Below, piece after piece: positions 1 through 10,451 of a stretch of DNA of 64,000 nucleotides. A model generated the notes under the pieces. It ran no database searches, was not told the DNA's origin, and was given only the letters and a program-made list of their open reading frames with translations. A program made the translations under genes and the position numbers. The DNA comes from Pseudomonas sp. Seg1 (GTDB lineage: Bacteria; Pseudomonadota; Gammaproteobacteria; Pseudomonadales; Pseudomonadaceae), in the NCBI RefSeq assembly GCF_018326005.1, contig NZ_AP021903.1, positions 1,180,001-1,244,000 of the forward strand, read 5' to 3'. Within the stretch, counting starts at the first letter, position 1. Every line of letters begins with the position of its first letter.

Positions 1-262
1 ACTGATCGCGACCGAGCACCACGCCCGGACGACCTTCGTTGAACAGTTTGAAATCCAGCGCGGCCCAGAGGTTGGTGCCCAGACGCTTGATCGGGAATTC
101 ATCGTCGTAGTGAGTTTCCACAGCCTTGGTCCAGCGGCCGTTGAGCACCGTCGCATCGGCGTTGGTGCTGAAGCCGAAGAAGCTGCGCACCGACCACAGA
201 CCGAGCACCAGCAGGGTCACCAGGAACAGCGCGATGTAGAAGATGCGTAATGAGCGGGTCAT
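1..262 (-). CDS. algJ: AlgJ, alginate O-acetylation protein (partial, 5' end only)
   Basis: Only the N-terminal 87 codons are inside the window; the rest lies beyond base 1. The protein starts MTRSLRIFYIALF, a basic residue followed by a hydrophobic segment, which fits the uncleaved membrane anchor or signal peptide of AlgJ. AlgJ is a periplasmic SGNH-type acetylesterase-like protein that works with AlgI, AlgF and AlgX in acetylating mannuronate residues. The ATG lies 10 bases after the algI stop, so it is cotranscribed with algI. The identity rests on position (next after algI in the standard alginate order) and the N-terminal sequence; the catalytic motifs are not in view. Confidence 0.9.
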   Translation of the reverse strand, partial: MTRSLRIFYIALFLVTLLVLGLWSVRSFFGFSTNADATVLNGRWTKAVETHYDDEFPIKRLGTNLWAALDFKLFNEGRPGVVLGRDQ

Positions 263-272
263 GTCAGATCCC

Positions 273-1838
273 TCAGAACTGGAAGTAAAGGAACGGCGAG
301 AAGCTTTGCGCCGAGAGTTTGAGAATCGAGGCGATGAACAGCAGCAGGATCAGCCCGCGCATCACGTAGCGTGACCAATCCGCCGTCCAGTAAGCCGGTT
401 GCACCTGGGCTTCGGCGCCGACGGTGTAGCCAGGCTCGTGGATGCTCGCCGGGTTTTCGCCGGGGGCTGCCTTGATCATTCCCGGCGTCGCGGTGGCAGG
501 GCCGTTGGCAACGACGTTGACTTCCGGTTTGGTCTTGGCCGGCGGCTGGTTGGTGTACAGATCACGCAGGCCGAAGAACGCCAGCGTCACGTAAGCCACC
601 ACCAGAGTCGCCACTTGCAGGCCGGTGAGGCTGGCCTGATTGAGTTCCGACAGCGACCAGTCGCCGAAGCTGAACATCGCGCCGTACATGCGACCTGCCA
701 CGTGCAGGTTTTCGGCGCGGAAGATCACCCAGCCCATGACCACGAGCAGGAAGGTCAGCGCCCAGCGGATCGGGTTGAGGCTGCGCGGCGAGGTGTTCAG
801 GCCCAGCGCTTTTTCAATCGCCAGCCACATGCCGTGCCAGGCGCCCCAGACGATGTAGGTGATGTTCGCACCGTGCCACAGACCACCGAGGAGCATGGTC
901 AGGAACAGGTTGCGATAGGTCATCAGCGTGCCTTTACGGTTACCGCCGAGGGTGATGTAGAGATAGTCACGCAGCCAGGTCGACAGGCTGATGTGCCAGC
1001 GACGCCAGAACTCGGTGATCGACTGGCTGATGTACGGCTGTTTGAAGTTTTCCATGAAGCGGAAACCCATCATCAAGCCCAGACCGATGGCCATGTCGCT
1101 GTAACCGGAGAAGTCGAAGTACAGCTGCGCGGTGTAGGCCAGCGCGCCGAGCCAGGCATCGCCGGTGGTCGGGTTTTGCAGGGCGAAGCAATGGTCGGCC
1201 ACAACGGCGAGGGTGTCGGCGATGAAGACCTTCTTGATGAAACCCTGCATGAACCGCGTGCAGCCCTCGGAGAATTTGTCGAGGGTGTGCGTGCGGTTGT
1301 TGAACTGGTCGGCGAGGTCGCGGAAACGCAGAACCGGGCCGGCAATCAGGTGCGGGAAGATCGCCACGAATGCAGCAAAGTCGATCAGGTTGCGCGTGGC
1401 CGGGGTGTCGCCGCGATACACGTCGATGATGTAGCTGATCGACTCGAAGATGTAGAACGAGATCCCGATCGGCAGCAGCACGTGGGTGAGGATGAACGGC
1501 TCAAGACCGACCGACGTCATCATCGCGTTGATGCTGTCGACGCCGAAGTTGGCGTACTTGAAGTAGCCGAGGATGCACAAGTCGACTGCCACACCGAGCA
1601 GCAGCCAGCGCTGCGCCGGTTTGGTGCGCACGCCGGCGGCACCGACTTTGAGGCCGATCCAGTAGTTCCACAGCGTGACGGCGGCGAACAGCGCAAGGAA
1701 GTCCACCCGCCACCAGGCGTAGAACACGTAGCTGGCGATCAGCAGCAGCAGGTTGCGATAGCGTTGCCCGCTCAAGTAGTACAAGCCGAGAAAGATCGGC
1801 AAGAACAGAAACAGGAACACGTTGGATGAAAATACCAT
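273..1838 (-). CDS. algI: AlgI, membrane-bound O-acyltransferase (MBOAT) for alginate acetylation
   Basis: Polytopic inner-membrane protein of 521 residues that passes acetyl groups across the membrane for alginate O-acetylation. The MBOAT signature is clear: FWRRWHISLSTWLRDYLYI followed by GGLWHGANITYIVWGAWHG, which holds the conserved catalytic histidine. The start is placed at MVFSSNVFLFLFLP because it has a GGAGAG ribosome site and matches family starts; an in-frame extension upstream to 1922 has no such support. A Pro/Ala-rich hydrophilic stretch lies before the last transmembrane segment and is probably a variable cytoplasmic or periplasmic loop. It is followed directly by algJ. Confidence 0.96.
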   Translation of the reverse strand: MVFSSNVFLFLFLPIFLGLYYLSGQRYRNLLLLIASYVFYAWWRVDFLALFAAVTLWNYWIGLKVGAAGVRTKPAQRWLLLGVAVDLCILGYFKYANFGVDSINAMMTSVGLEPFILTHVLLPIGISFYIFESISYIIDVYRGDTPATRNLIDFAAFVAIFPHLIAGPVLRFRDLADQFNNRTHTLDKFSEGCTRFMQGFIKKVFIADTLAVVADHCFALQNPTTGDAWLGALAYTAQLYFDFSGYSDMAIGLGLMMGFRFMENFKQPYISQSITEFWRRWHISLSTWLRDYLYITLGGNRKGTLMTYRNLFLTMLLGGLWHGANITYIVWGAWHGMWLAIEKALGLNTSPRSLNPIRWALTFLLVVMGWVIFRAENLHVAGRMYGAMFSFGDWSLSELNQASLTGLQVATLVVAYVTLAFFGLRDLYTNQPPAKTKPEVNVVANGPATATPGMIKAAPGENPASIHEPGYTVGAEAQVQPAYWTADWSRYVMRGLILLLFIASILKLSAQSFSPFLYFQF

Positions 1839-1942
1839 CCCGATCTCTCCATGTTTGAACCAACAGTCAAGGGCCAAAGCCCCCCCAAACCCCCCATGAA
1901 AAGTCCGGGGGATGTATTGCATCCAGATTCACCACAACCCTT

Positions 1943-2030
1943 GTGGGAGCTGGCTTGCCAGCGATAGCGTCGGGTCAGTCGACATCAATGTTGAATGTCG
2001 GAATGCAATCGCTGGCAAGCCAGCTCCCAC
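1943..2030. repeat. REPIN (inverted REP pair, GCTGGCTTGCCAGC core)
   Basis: Two inverted copies of GTGGGAGCTGGCTTGCCAGCGAT flank a loop of about 40 bases, in the space between algL and algI. In the alginate mRNA it would form a long hairpin and could shift the balance between upstream and downstream cistrons. Confidence 0.93.
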
Positions 2031-2048
2031 AGGGTTTTGTGTTCTGCC

Positions 2049-3173
2049 TTACGAGCCTTTGTTGCCCTTCTCATGCGCCGGGTCATAGACCTTGGTCAGA
2101 TCGCCACCGAGGCGGAAGGTCTTGAACGGCTGCATGCCGCGCTTCTTCTCGATCACATCCGCCGGGCAGGTGTAGAGCGTGCAGAACGGTTCGAGCCAGG
2201 CGAATTTCATGTCCTCTTTCAAGTCGGTCATGTCCTGCTCTTTGCCGTTCTTCTTCTCGAATTCTTCCGGGTCTTTCACACCCGACAGCACCCGATCACC
2301 CAGACGCTTCAGCGCGCCATTGTTTTCCTGACGCAAATCCACACCGTTGACCTGGGCAAAACTGGCGATCATCGCCAGCGGTGGCAGGGCGTAGTTGTGA
2401 TAGGCGAGGGCGCGTTGCTGGCGCTTGAGTTCGTTCGGCAGGTAACCGTCGGCGTCTACCTGATTGGCACCGACCTTGTATTCCTTGACCGCCCAATCGA
2501 ACAGGTCGCGGCGGTTGGTTGCGACGGAAGTCGCCATCACCGACCACGCTGCCCAGTACGAGTGGTTGTTGGTTTTTTCCAGCGGCAGGTTGTCCCAGTC
2601 GCTGACCACCTGATAGGCCATCTTGCTGAACCACGCTTCGATCTCCTGCGCTTGCTGCTGATGCTGCGCCAGCGGATGCGAGTCGGAGAATTTCAGGCGA
2701 ATGTACGAAGAGGCCATGCTGCCCAGCGCCCATTTGCGCATCGACTTGCCGGTGTGGTTGAAGTCCTTCGACATCAACGCATCGGCCTTGGCCCACGCGG
2801 TCAGCCAGTTCAGCGTGCAATCAAGCTGCTCCGGGCGACCGTCGCGCATGAACTGCATCACCCGTTTGGCGGTGCCGCGTTCCAGCGTGGTGATGTCTTT
2901 GGTGGTGTCGCGGAAGGCTTTTTCCGACTGCACATTCAGCGTCGAACGGGCCTTGTCCGAGCCTTCGTATTTGCTGCGAAATTGCAGCGGACCGGTGTAC
3001 GGCGCCGGCATCGCATCGCAGCCTTCGCTTTTGTCGCCGGTCTTGAATTTATCCACAGGCGCAAAATAGCCCTGCGGTGGACGTAATGGTGCGGCGGCCT
3101 GAGTGGCCCCGGCGAACATCGCCAGGCTCAGCAGCGTCGGTGCCAACAGATTTTTGAGTTTCGGATTTCGCAT
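2049..3173 (-). CDS. algL: AlgL, periplasmic poly(beta-D-mannuronate) lyase
   Basis: Alginate lyase (PL5, alpha/alpha-toroid) of 374 residues. It clears misguided alginate from the periplasm and is part of the export complex. A signal peptide is visible ([27 protein letters not shown]). The PL5 active-site motif NNHSYW lies at residues 202-207 with the catalytic histidine at 204. I place the start at 3173, where GAGG stands six bases before ATG; an earlier in-frame ATG at 3185 overlaps the algX stop (ATGA) and would add four residues. The gene lies between algX and a REPIN followed by algI. Confidence 0.96.
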   Translation of the reverse strand: MRNPKLKNLLAPTLLSLAMFAGATQAAAPLRPPQGYFAPVDKFKTGDKSEGCDAMPAPYTGPLQFRSKYEGSDKARSTLNVQSEKAFRDTTKDITTLERGTAKRVMQFMRDGRPEQLDCTLNWLTAWAKADALMSKDFNHTGKSMRKWALGSMASSYIRLKFSDSHPLAQHQQQAQEIEAWFSKMAYQVVSDWDNLPLEKTNNHSYWAAWSVMATSVATNRRDLFDWAVKEYKVGANQVDADGYLPNELKRQQRALAYHNYALPPLAMIASFAQVNGVDLRQENNGALKRLGDRVLSGVKDPEEFEKKNGKEQDMTDLKEDMKFAWLEPFCTLYTCPADVIEKKRGMQPFKTFRLGGDLTKVYDPAHEKGNKGS

Positions 3174-3181
3174 AGCAGACC

Positions 3182-4633
3182 TCATTGCCCGACCTGAGCG
3201 GTTTGTGGCCCAGCGCCCGGGAATACGTTGCGTTTGCAGATTTTCGCTTCGACTTTCTGTGGCGCGGCGCCGGCTTCAGGGCCCTGGACTTCGACCGCCA
3301 GCAGGTTTTGCGAGGCCCAGTCTTCGTCCGTGCGCAACTCAAAGGCGAAACGACCGTCGGTGTCGGAGGTTTCCGGTTTCTCGATCTTGATGTCCTCGTG
3401 GCGACCGTTCATGTACCAGAGGGTGGCTTGCAGGGTTTTCACCGAGGGATCGGCGAAGCGGATGTCGACCTGATGGCTGCTGTTCTGCAGGTTCAGGTTC
3501 TTGCTGTTGACCAGCAGTTCTTGCTTGGTGCCTGCCTTCAGCGTGGTGCTGGCAGACATTTGCGCGTCTTTGCCTTCGCAGCCGTTATCCAGCAGCGCCA
3601 TCATCTGGCGATAGATGGTTTCCTGGTCGAGGCGGTACAGCGGCGAGAATTCCCAGATGAGAATTTTCGGTGGGGTCTTCTGGAATTCGTCGCTGCCCAG
3701 ATACTGCAACATCGAACCTTCCAGACCACCGCCGGGGAAGGCGACGTTGAGAATATCGGCGCCGATGGCCTCTTCGAGGAAGCCGGCGAAGTTGTAGTTT
3801 TTGCCGCTGTGCGAGGTACCGACCAGGGTGATTTGCGGGTTGCCGGAATCACCGAACAGATCGCCGTCACCGGCCTCGCCCTTAGGCTCGGTGGTGAATT
3901 GATCCATGTACTGGATCGCGTAACTGGTGCCGCACAGTTGCCCGGCCATGTTGTGCAGAGTGCCGGTCTTGCCCATGCGCCCGGAGCGCTTGGTCTCGAA
4001 CTCACGCTTGGGAATGTCGGCGAAGGCCGGGATTTGCTTGACCTTCTCGGCGACGATTTTTGCCGTGCGCTGAGCGCCGTATGGTGTCCAGTGCTGGTCA
4101 CCGCGGAAGTAGAAATCGTGGGCGGGCAGGGTGTCCGGCAGCGATTCGTTGGTCAGCGGCGACAGGTCTGGCACCACGTAGCCCATCTTGGCGAAACGGC
4201 CGAGCATGGTCTTGTAGTTGCCCAGCGCTTTCTCGTAATCGAACGCGGCTTTTTCCTGCGGGTTGAGCTTGTTGCGGTTCACCAGGCCACGGGTCGGCTG
4301 GTAAACGATCACCAGCTCAACGCCCTTGGCCTTGAACGCATCGTGCAGTTGTTGCAGGCGTTTGTAGCCGGCCGGAGTGGTGTTGAACTCGGTGCGCAAA
4401 TCTTCCTGAGTCCGGAACAACCAGTCGCCCTGCGCCTGCACCAACGTAGTGAAGTTCTGCTGATAACGCGTGGTGTAGTTCTTCGCGTCATGGGCTTCCG
4501 GGCACAGGTTGCAGCACGGCTCGGCAGTGAATTTCGGCGCTTGCGTGTCGTCTGCACGCGCCGCATTGCTGGCCGCGAGAATGCCCACGGTCAGGGCCGA
4601 CAGGCTGAGTAATTTGATCAAGTGTGGGTGCAT
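3182..4633 (-). CDS. algX: AlgX, periplasmic alginate O-acetyltransferase
   Basis: Periplasmic SGNH-hydrolase-like acetyltransferase with a C-terminal carbohydrate-binding module, 483 residues. It transfers acetyl groups onto mannuronate and is a scaffold of the export complex. Signal peptide at residues 1-27 (ends NAARA). The catalytic triad is visible as D179 and H181 in [10 protein letters not shown] and S274 in VGTSHSG, each five residues after the numbering known for P. aeruginosa (D174, H176, S269). Cysteines at CCNLC near the mature N terminus are notable. The stop overlaps a possible algL start; algG is 10 bases upstream. Confidence 0.97.
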   Translation of the reverse strand: MHPHLIKLLSLSALTVGILAASNAARADDTQAPKFTAEPCCNLCPEAHDAKNYTTRYQQNFTTLVQAQGDWLFRTQEDLRTEFNTTPAGYKRLQQLHDAFKAKGVELVIVYQPTRGLVNRNKLNPQEKAAFDYEKALGNYKTMLGRFAKMGYVVPDLSPLTNESLPDTLPAHDFYFRGDQHWTPYGAQRTAKIVAEKVKQIPAFADIPKREFETKRSGRMGKTGTLHNMAGQLCGTSYAIQYMDQFTTEPKGEAGDGDLFGDSGNPQITLVGTSHSGKNYNFAGFLEEAIGADILNVAFPGGGLEGSMLQYLGSDEFQKTPPKILIWEFSPLYRLDQETIYRQMMALLDNGCEGKDAQMSASTTLKAGTKQELLVNSKNLNLQNSSHQVDIRFADPSVKTLQATLWYMNGRHEDIKIEKPETSDTDGRFAFELRTDEDWASQNLLAVEVQGPEAGAAPQKVEAKICKRNVFPGAGPQTAQVGQ

Positions 4634-4643
4634 AAAATTATCC

Positions 4644-6215
4644 TCAGTCCTGCATTTCGGTCTGGCGTTCGACAGGGTCGATCAGCACGGCTTTCTGCTG
4701 GCGCACCAGCAAGTCGAGAATTTCATCCTGGCGCTCGCCGAGGATGCCGTTGAAGCTGATGCCGCTGGATTTGGTCGGCGCCAGCATCGACACGCGATAC
4801 AACTCGACACTCAAGGGCGAATCGATCGACAGCGGGCCGCTGCCGTTGGCCGCGAGTTCACCGCCGACGACAATCAGCGACACCTGCGCGTCGAACGGGT
4901 CGAGCTTGATGTCACGGTCGGTGTCGGTGAGGTCCTTGATGTGGCCGTAGACGCCGGTCAGGCCGTTGGCCATGGCGACGTTTTCGTAGAGGCGGATGTT
5001 CACGCTGTTACGAATGCGGATGCCGTGGCGCTTGTTGCTGATGACCTTGTTGCCCCACAGCAGGTTGTCGGCGGACTCGTAGAGGGTGATGCCGTCGGTG
5101 TGGTTCTGGTAGATCTCGTTGTAGGCAATGATGTTGTTGACGCTGTTACGGTCGATCACCAGGCCCGAGAGGTGGTTGTCGAAGCTCTTGTTGTTGAAGA
5201 TGAAGCTGTCGTTGACCTCACGGGAAATAATGATCCCGTGCTTCTTCTTCGTACCGTGGACGGTGTTCTCGGCAATGATCAGGCCGTGGGAACGGTCGTG
5301 CGGGTCGATGCCGTAGACGATGTTGTCTTTGTAGGTGTTGCCCTTGACCACGAAGTCGCGGGTCTCGTAGCAGTAGAAGCCGTACCACATGTCGGAGAAC
5401 TCGGAACCGACGATCCAGCCAGTTGGCTCCGGACGCTTGAGCACCTTGGCCATGTTTGGCGTGTACTGGGAAATACTCACCCCGTACGACTTACTGTTGG
5501 CGTAGCCGAAGCTGGCCATCTTGCTGTTGACGATGTAAGTCTCGGTGCCGCCCCAGGCGAGCAGGAACGGGCGGAATTCCTTCGGCGAACGGAAGGTGGC
5601 CGGGCCGTTGTCCTTCTCGCGCCAGCCAGTGACCTTGGTGTCACGCACGAACAGCTGACCGTCGTTGACCAGGAACGAACCGGCCTCTTGCGACAGGCGC
5701 AGCTCTTGAGTCTGGCCGTCGATTTCGAGGATGCCTTTACGGCCGACGACGATCGGCAACTTCGACAGATACACGCCCGGCGAGGTCTCGCTGAAATACT
5801 GCTTGGGCAGTTTCTGCGCCAGCTCTTTCAGGTTGATATAGCCGTCGTCGACGAAGATCGCCTGCGGGATGCCGTGCTGACGCACCACCCATTCGGCCAT
5901 CTTGTTGTCGCCGCCGATGAAGTCCTTCAGGGCGTCTTCCTGCATCATCCGGCGCACGCTGATCTTGCCCGCTTTACTGCGCACGATTTTTGCGGCAGCG
6001 GCCTCGGCGGTGAAGCCGGACAGGTCAGGCAGTTTTGGCGCGGCCAGGTTCAGCGCATCAGTGGGTGCGCTGCTGACGGTGTAGGTCTTGGCTTGTTGCA
6101 GTTCTTTGGCGGTGGTCACAGGCTTGGCCGGTTCCACCGTGGCGAAGGCACCAGCCGAGGCCAGCAGCATTGCGCCGGCCAACAGGCTGAGCGAGCCTTT
6201 CCTTGCATGGTTCAT
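4644..6215 (-). CDS. algG: AlgG, periplasmic mannuronan C5-epimerase
   Basis: Converts mannuronate to guluronate residues in polymannuronate within the periplasm; also needed to protect nascent polymer. A right-handed beta-helix is suggested by repeated N-x-I/V-x-G-N turns (for example GNTYKDNIVYGIDPHD and NKSFDNHLSGLVIDRN). The DPHD motif that carries the catalytic histidine is at residues 304-307 of the 523-residue form. I chose the ATG at 6215 because GGGAG precedes it by eight bases and a signal peptide follows (HARKGSLSLLAGAMLLASAGAFA). An in-frame ATG at 6242 overlaps the algE stop (TGATG) and is the alternative. Confidence 0.96.
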   Translation of the reverse strand: MNHARKGSLSLLAGAMLLASAGAFATVEPAKPVTTAKELQQAKTYTVSSAPTDALNLAAPKLPDLSGFTAEAAAAKIVRSKAGKISVRRMMQEDALKDFIGGDNKMAEWVVRQHGIPQAIFVDDGYINLKELAQKLPKQYFSETSPGVYLSKLPIVVGRKGILEIDGQTQELRLSQEAGSFLVNDGQLFVRDTKVTGWREKDNGPATFRSPKEFRPFLLAWGGTETYIVNSKMASFGYANSKSYGVSISQYTPNMAKVLKRPEPTGWIVGSEFSDMWYGFYCYETRDFVVKGNTYKDNIVYGIDPHDRSHGLIIAENTVHGTKKKHGIIISREVNDSFIFNNKSFDNHLSGLVIDRNSVNNIIAYNEIYQNHTDGITLYESADNLLWGNKVISNKRHGIRIRNSVNIRLYENVAMANGLTGVYGHIKDLTDTDRDIKLDPFDAQVSLIVVGGELAANGSGPLSIDSPLSVELYRVSMLAPTKSSGISFNGILGERQDEILDLLVRQQKAVLIDPVERQTEMQD

Positions 6216-6241
6216 GTCGGGCACTCCCTTCGCGGTTTGCA

Positions 6242-7729
6242 TCAGAAGCGCCAGATCACGTCGATGAACGCGCGGTGCATGTACGAATCAACCTGGCTGC
6301 CATAAGCGTCGCCCGGCTTGAACACGCCGCCACGGAAACGCACGAGGGCCGAAGGCTCGTCGATCGACTGGCTCAGCGCCGCCGGCAACAGGCCTTGCTT
6401 GAAGTACTTGGTGACAACCAGGTCCATCTCCTGACCGAGATCCTTGTTGCCGTCTTCAAGCGGCAAAGAGGTGCTGGACAGAATCGCGCCAGTGACGTCG
6501 TCGGTGTTGTTTTCCACGGCATTGATGCCGTTGCTGCCCACCGGTTTGTTGCCGTCGACACGCCAGAACTTGTGGTAGATCAGGCTGGCGTCGTATTCGT
6601 CGTTGACCATCCACGAACCGAACAGCGTCGCGGTCTGCATGTTGTTCATTTCGCCACGGAACGCTTCGCCGAAACGGTGCACCCGCGAACGTGTGCCGGT
6701 GTAGTTGGAGCGGTTACTCTCCAGACCGTTCTGCTCGTAATCGGCACTGGCGCGGGCATAGGCGCCGCCGACTTGCCATTGCGGATCGAGGCGCAGGCGC
6801 ACACCGATGTCGGTGGCCCAGCCATTCACATCATCGCTGCGTTTGGCTTGTGCCGGGCGTGTGCCGTCGGCGTTGAGGGCATTGACCGTGTCACGGTCGC
6901 CGCTCATGCCGGTGATGCTGCCCCAGTAATTGACGGTGTTGGTGTTGCGCCAGTTGTAGGCGTCGCTGTCGGCGGTGAGGCCGAGCCAGCTGATGTCGCC
7001 GTTCTCTTTCTTGTCCAGCGAGTCACCGGCCACGCCCGGTTCCGGATAATCGAGTTTGCCGTCGTCGTGGGTGTGGTGGCCGCGAATGCCGACCCAGTTG
7101 CCCGGTGTCCACTGGTAAGCGGCATCGGCGTAGGCGTGCAGGCGATCCTTGTCTTTCGGCGCCAGCTCTTTGAGGTCGGTGCGGTATTCGCTGAAGCGTT
7201 CGGCGACACCGGCGTTGGCGCGCAACAGGGTGGTGTCGAAGGTCCAGTTCAGTGCTTCGATGTTGGTGTCGCGCCATTGGCCGTCGTCATTGCGCAGGCG
7301 CTGGCGACCAAACTTGAGCATCTCGCCCGGGTACGGAGTGAGGCCGCTGTAGCCGACCCAGAATTCACGCATCGCCAGGTAGTTTTTCTTGGTCTTGCGA
7401 TCACCGTTGTCGGTGGTCTGCGTGCCGTCGCTGTCGGACTGCTGCAGGGTGTCGGTCTCGATAATGTCGGTCGAGGTCACGGCCTGACCCATCGCATAGG
7501 CGCTCCACGCGCCGCTTTCGCCGTAGACCCATGGACGCAGGTCGAGGCCGACGCCGTTGACGTCGCCGCCGCTGGCGGTGCCGAGGTCGCGGTCGTCTTC
7601 GGACTGGCCGGTGATTTTCACTTCGAGGCCGAAGTTTTTGCTTTCAGTCATCGCAGCCAGTGTCGGGCAAGACCAGATCAGTGCGAAGGTGAGGCCAATA
7701 CCGGCCTTCACGAATGGATTGAGCTTCAT
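6242..7729 (-). CDS. algE: AlgE, outer-membrane alginate export porin
   Basis: Monomeric beta-barrel of 495 residues through which alginate leaves the cell. It has a signal peptide ([26 protein letters not shown]), long runs of alternating polar and aromatic residues typical of barrel strands, and the C-terminal signature VIWRF with a terminal phenylalanine for BAM recognition. The start ATG overlaps the algK stop by four bases (ATGA), showing translational coupling with AlgK, the lipoprotein that guides AlgE into place. Confidence 0.97.
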   Translation of the reverse strand: MKLNPFVKAGIGLTFALIWSCPTLAAMTESKNFGLEVKITGQSEDDRDLGTASGGDVNGVGLDLRPWVYGESGAWSAYAMGQAVTSTDIIETDTLQQSDSDGTQTTDNGDRKTKKNYLAMREFWVGYSGLTPYPGEMLKFGRQRLRNDDGQWRDTNIEALNWTFDTTLLRANAGVAERFSEYRTDLKELAPKDKDRLHAYADAAYQWTPGNWVGIRGHHTHDDGKLDYPEPGVAGDSLDKKENGDISWLGLTADSDAYNWRNTNTVNYWGSITGMSGDRDTVNALNADGTRPAQAKRSDDVNGWATDIGVRLRLDPQWQVGGAYARASADYEQNGLESNRSNYTGTRSRVHRFGEAFRGEMNNMQTATLFGSWMVNDEYDASLIYHKFWRVDGNKPVGSNGINAVENNTDDVTGAILSSTSLPLEDGNKDLGQEMDLVVTKYFKQGLLPAALSQSIDEPSALVRFRGGVFKPGDAYGSQVDSYMHRAFIDVIWRF

Positions 7730-9237
7730 AGTTTTTCCTCGCCGTCTTCTTCTTGCAGGGCGTGCAGTTGCAGCGTGTTCTGATTCAGGGCGCCACGGCT
7801 GGCCTGTTCCTGTTGCAGCAGGCGCTGGGCTTCGGCCAGACGCTCGGGCGGCAATTGCGCGGCAAGGGTGGTCGCCAGTTCATCGGCTTGCGGGGTGTTT
7901 TGCGCCTTGGCCAATTGACTGAACACGTAGGCGTTGAGCGGATCGGGCTTGGTGCCCTTGCCTTGGGAAAACAGCTGGGCGATGGCGAAGTCGGCGCTGT
8001 TCTGGCCGTTGCGCGCAGCGGTCAGCAGGTGGTCGAGGGCCTTTTGCGGATAGACCTTGCCGAGGTAACCACGGCGATAGATCTGGCCGAGGTAGTAGTC
8101 GGCGGCGACTTCGCGGCCAACGGCTTTCTGGAAATGTTCTTCGGCGACTTTCGCGTCGGCCGGGACCATTTTGCCTTCGTAGTAGAGCTTGCCCAGCAAC
8201 AGCTCGGCGCGCGGCTGGTCGGCGGCGCGGCCGTTGTCGAGGTACTTCATCATTTGGTCGACGTCGCCCAGTTCCGGGTAGTCGTAAAGCAGTTGCGCGA
8301 GGGTCACCCACGACGCCGGGTAGCCCGGGGCAATCGGTTCAAGCAACGATTGCGCGGTTTTCTCGTCGGTCTTGCCCAGGGTCGAATCGGCCAGTACACG
8401 GGCCACGGAATCGACGCGCTGAGCGGTGACGGTGCCTCGGCTGTAACCGGCCTGCATCTGCTTGATCAGCTCGGCTTGTTGCTCGGGCTGAGCACGTTTC
8501 TGATAGACCGTGGCCAGCTCGACGTAGCAAATGTCGGTAGTGTTGAGCGCGGCTTTGCAGATTTTTTCCACGTCATCCAGGTGCTGGTCGTAGGTGCCTT
8601 GGGTGCGATACAGCAGCACCTGCGCCAGACCCGCTTCCGGGTAACCGGATTTGCGCCACTGATCGATCTGCTGCTGCGCGTTGATATTCGGGAAGCTGTG
8701 CGGGTATTGCAGGTACAGCATCGCCAGCGGGATCAACGTGTTGCCTTCGCCATTGGCGGCGGCTTTTTTCAGCAGGCTTTCAGCTTCCTGATGCTCGGCT
8801 TCGGTGGAGCCTGGCTTGGCCACCAGCAAGCGACCGAGACGCGCCTGCGCGCGGGGCGAAACGCTGGCCGCTGCGCGATAGGTCGCTTCGGCCTGTTTCA
8901 TTTGTTCGGGGTCACGGCTGTCGACCTGGATATCGGCGAGTCCGACTTGCGCCTCGCTGTAACCCAGATCGGCCAGTTGCTGATAGTTCTGCGCAGCGGT
9001 GGCGGTGTCGCCGCGCTTGAGCGCTTCGTTGGCCAGACGCTGATCGGGCAGGCCGGCGCAACCGGCCAGACTGACTGCCAATGCCAGCGAGCACACCACA
9101 TGAATTCTGTGGGAGCTGGCTTGCCAGCGATTCAGGCGACTCGGTATTCCAGTAAAACCACTTTGATCCAATCGCTGGCAAGCCAGCTCCCACAGGGATC
9201 GCGGTGTTTTCAGGATGGGTGGAGTAGTCACAGGCAT
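7726..9237 (-). CDS. algK: AlgK, outer-membrane TPR lipoprotein of alginate export, with REPIN inside its signal region
   Basis: Periplasmic TPR/Sel1-like lipoprotein that localises AlgE and connects the export complex. Sel1-type helical repeats run through most of the 503 residues ([33 protein letters not shown] and similar). The lipobox SLAGC ends at C60. This is late: residues 15-43 are encoded by a REPIN (9109-9193) that inserted in frame. Removing 87 bases (9108-9194) would restore an ordinary leader, [19 protein letters not shown].., with Cys at position 31. No stop or frameshift is present, so the gene looks intact but with an unusually long N region. The ATG at 9237 has GAGG close upstream; in-frame GTG codons after the REPIN are possible alternative starts but would give a leader with almost no positive charge. 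Confidence 0.95.
   Translation of the reverse strand: MPVTTPPILKTPRSLWELACQRLDQSGFTGIPSRLNRWQASSHRIHVVCSLALAVSLAGCAGLPDQRLANEALKRGDTATAAQNYQQLADLGYSEAQVGLADIQVDSRDPEQMKQAEATYRAAASVSPRAQARLGRLLVAKPGSTEAEHQEAESLLKKAAANGEGNTLIPLAMLYLQYPHSFPNINAQQQIDQWRKSGYPEAGLAQVLLYRTQGTYDQHLDDVEKICKAALNTTDICYVELATVYQKRAQPEQQAELIKQMQAGYSRGTVTAQRVDSVARVLADSTLGKTDEKTAQSLLEPIAPGYPASWVTLAQLLYDYPELGDVDQMMKYLDNGRAADQPRAELLLGKLYYEGKMVPADAKVAEEHFQKAVGREVAADYYLGQIYRRGYLGKVYPQKALDHLLTAARNGQNSADFAIAQLFSQGKGTKPDPLNAYVFSQLAKAQNTPQADELATTLAAQLPPERLAEAQRLLQQEQASRGALNQNTLQLHALQEEDGEEKL
9109..9193. repeat. REPIN inserted in frame within the algK coding sequence
   Basis: Inverted pair of GTGGGAGCTGGCTTGCCAGCGAT with an intervening loop, 85 bases. 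Unlike every other REPIN in the window it lies inside a gene, between codons for Ser14 and the hydrophobic core of the AlgK lipoprotein leader. With one flanking base each side the inserted length is 87, a multiple of three, so the frame is kept. The transcript would carry a strong hairpin starting 44 bases after the ATG. Confidence 0.95.
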
Positions 9238-9246
9238 GTCCTCGAC

Positions 9247-10416
9247 TTAAAGACCGGCAGCCATGGCTTTGTCGATCAGCCAGTTCAGGTTCGGGCCACG
9301 GTCGCTGTTCACTTCCACCGGGCGGCCGGCGAGGCTGCTGTCGAGCGGCTCGTCTGGCTGGATCTGCACGCGGATGTCGGAGGACAGGTCGGCGCTTTTC
9401 AGGCTGGTGCTGCTGACGATCTTGCCGGTGCGGGTCTTGTCTTCACCGGCGATCTGGAAACTCACCGGTGTTCCCGGGCGCACATCGCTGAACTGGCGAT
9501 AGGAGAAACGCGCATCCACGGTGGCCTGGGTGTTGCGCGGTACCAGGGTGAAGATCACGTCGCCCTTGCTCGCGTACTGACCGTCAGCCACCAGTTGCTG
9601 GGCCACGGTGCAATCGCACGGCGAAGTCAGGGTGCCGGTCATTTGCTTGCCGAACAGTTCTTCAACCTTGGCCGGTGCCAGTTGATCTTCGTCCAGGTGA
9701 CCCTTGAGCACGTCGAGCATGCTGGTGCTGAAGGTCGCCAGCGGTGCGCCTTTGGCTGCAACGCCGTCGGACTTGATCAGGCTCTGCACGGTGCCGTCGC
9801 GCGGCATGGTGATGTTCATCCCCGGCACGCTGACCAGACCGGCCTGCGCGTGGCTGACGAAGTACATGCCGTACACCGATTTGAAGATGAAACCCGCCGC
9901 GACCAGACCGACAGCAAAAATGCCTGCACTGAAGGTCACGGCTTTCAGGCGACCGAACGGGGTCATGCCGCTGCCGCCGTCCTTGACCTTGCGCGCCTTG
10001 GTGAAGTTGTCGCGCTGCAGGGTTGCCAGTACTTCGCCGATGCTGACGATGTCGCCGGCCAGGTGGGAGGTGATCAAGTGGCGCAGGGTGGAAATGTCCT
10101 GCTGCTCGAGGTTCTGAAACTGGCAGCCGACGCGACCGGTCTGGCGGTCGTAGGAGCGCACTTGCAGCTCAACGTCCATGGCCAGGCCGAGGTTGTCGAT
10201 GACGAATTGCAGACGCGCCTTGTACACCTCGCCGAGGGTCAGCGGCATTTGCCCGGCGTTGAACGCCAGACCACCGGCAGACAAGTCGAGGACACGCGCT
10301 TCGACCGGGGTCCGGTCGGGGCCGAAGAAACGCAGTTTGGCCGGGATTTTCACGCGGGCGTGTTGGCGCTGGGCTTCGGATTCATGCACTACGTTGGCGT
10401 TGACGGCGGTATTCAT
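9247..10416 (-). CDS. alg44: Alg44, c-di-GMP-binding alginate polymerase subunit
   Basis: Inner-membrane protein of 389 residues that activates the Alg8 polymerase when it binds c-di-GMP. The N-terminal PilZ domain shows the complete ligand signature: R17 and R21 (RQHAR) and D44-LSAGG. A single transmembrane helix follows near residues 160-185 (AVTFSAGIFAVGLVAAGFIF), then a periplasmic HlyD/MFP-like domain that probably contacts the export complex. The intact PilZ motif means alginate production should respond to c-di-GMP here. It is 35 bases after alg8 and nine before algK. Confidence 0.97.
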   Translation of the reverse strand: MNTAVNANVVHESEAQRQHARVKIPAKLRFFGPDRTPVEARVLDLSAGGLAFNAGQMPLTLGEVYKARLQFVIDNLGLAMDVELQVRSYDRQTGRVGCQFQNLEQQDISTLRHLITSHLAGDIVSIGEVLATLQRDNFTKARKVKDGGSGMTPFGRLKAVTFSAGIFAVGLVAAGFIFKSVYGMYFVSHAQAGLVSVPGMNITMPRDGTVQSLIKSDGVAAKGAPLATFSTSMLDVLKGHLDEDQLAPAKVEELFGKQMTGTLTSPCDCTVAQQLVADGQYASKGDVIFTLVPRNTQATVDARFSYRQFSDVRPGTPVSFQIAGEDKTRTGKIVSSTSLKSADLSSDIRVQIQPDEPLDSSLAGRPVEVNSDRGPNLNWLIDKAMAAGL

Positions 10417-10451
10417 AGGGGCGATTTCCTTGTTAATTCAATAGGGGCGGG

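Noticed and set aside
1839..1922. Longer N terminus for AlgI
   Set aside because: The extra 28 residues have no family likeness, and a good ribosome site stands before the ATG at 1838.
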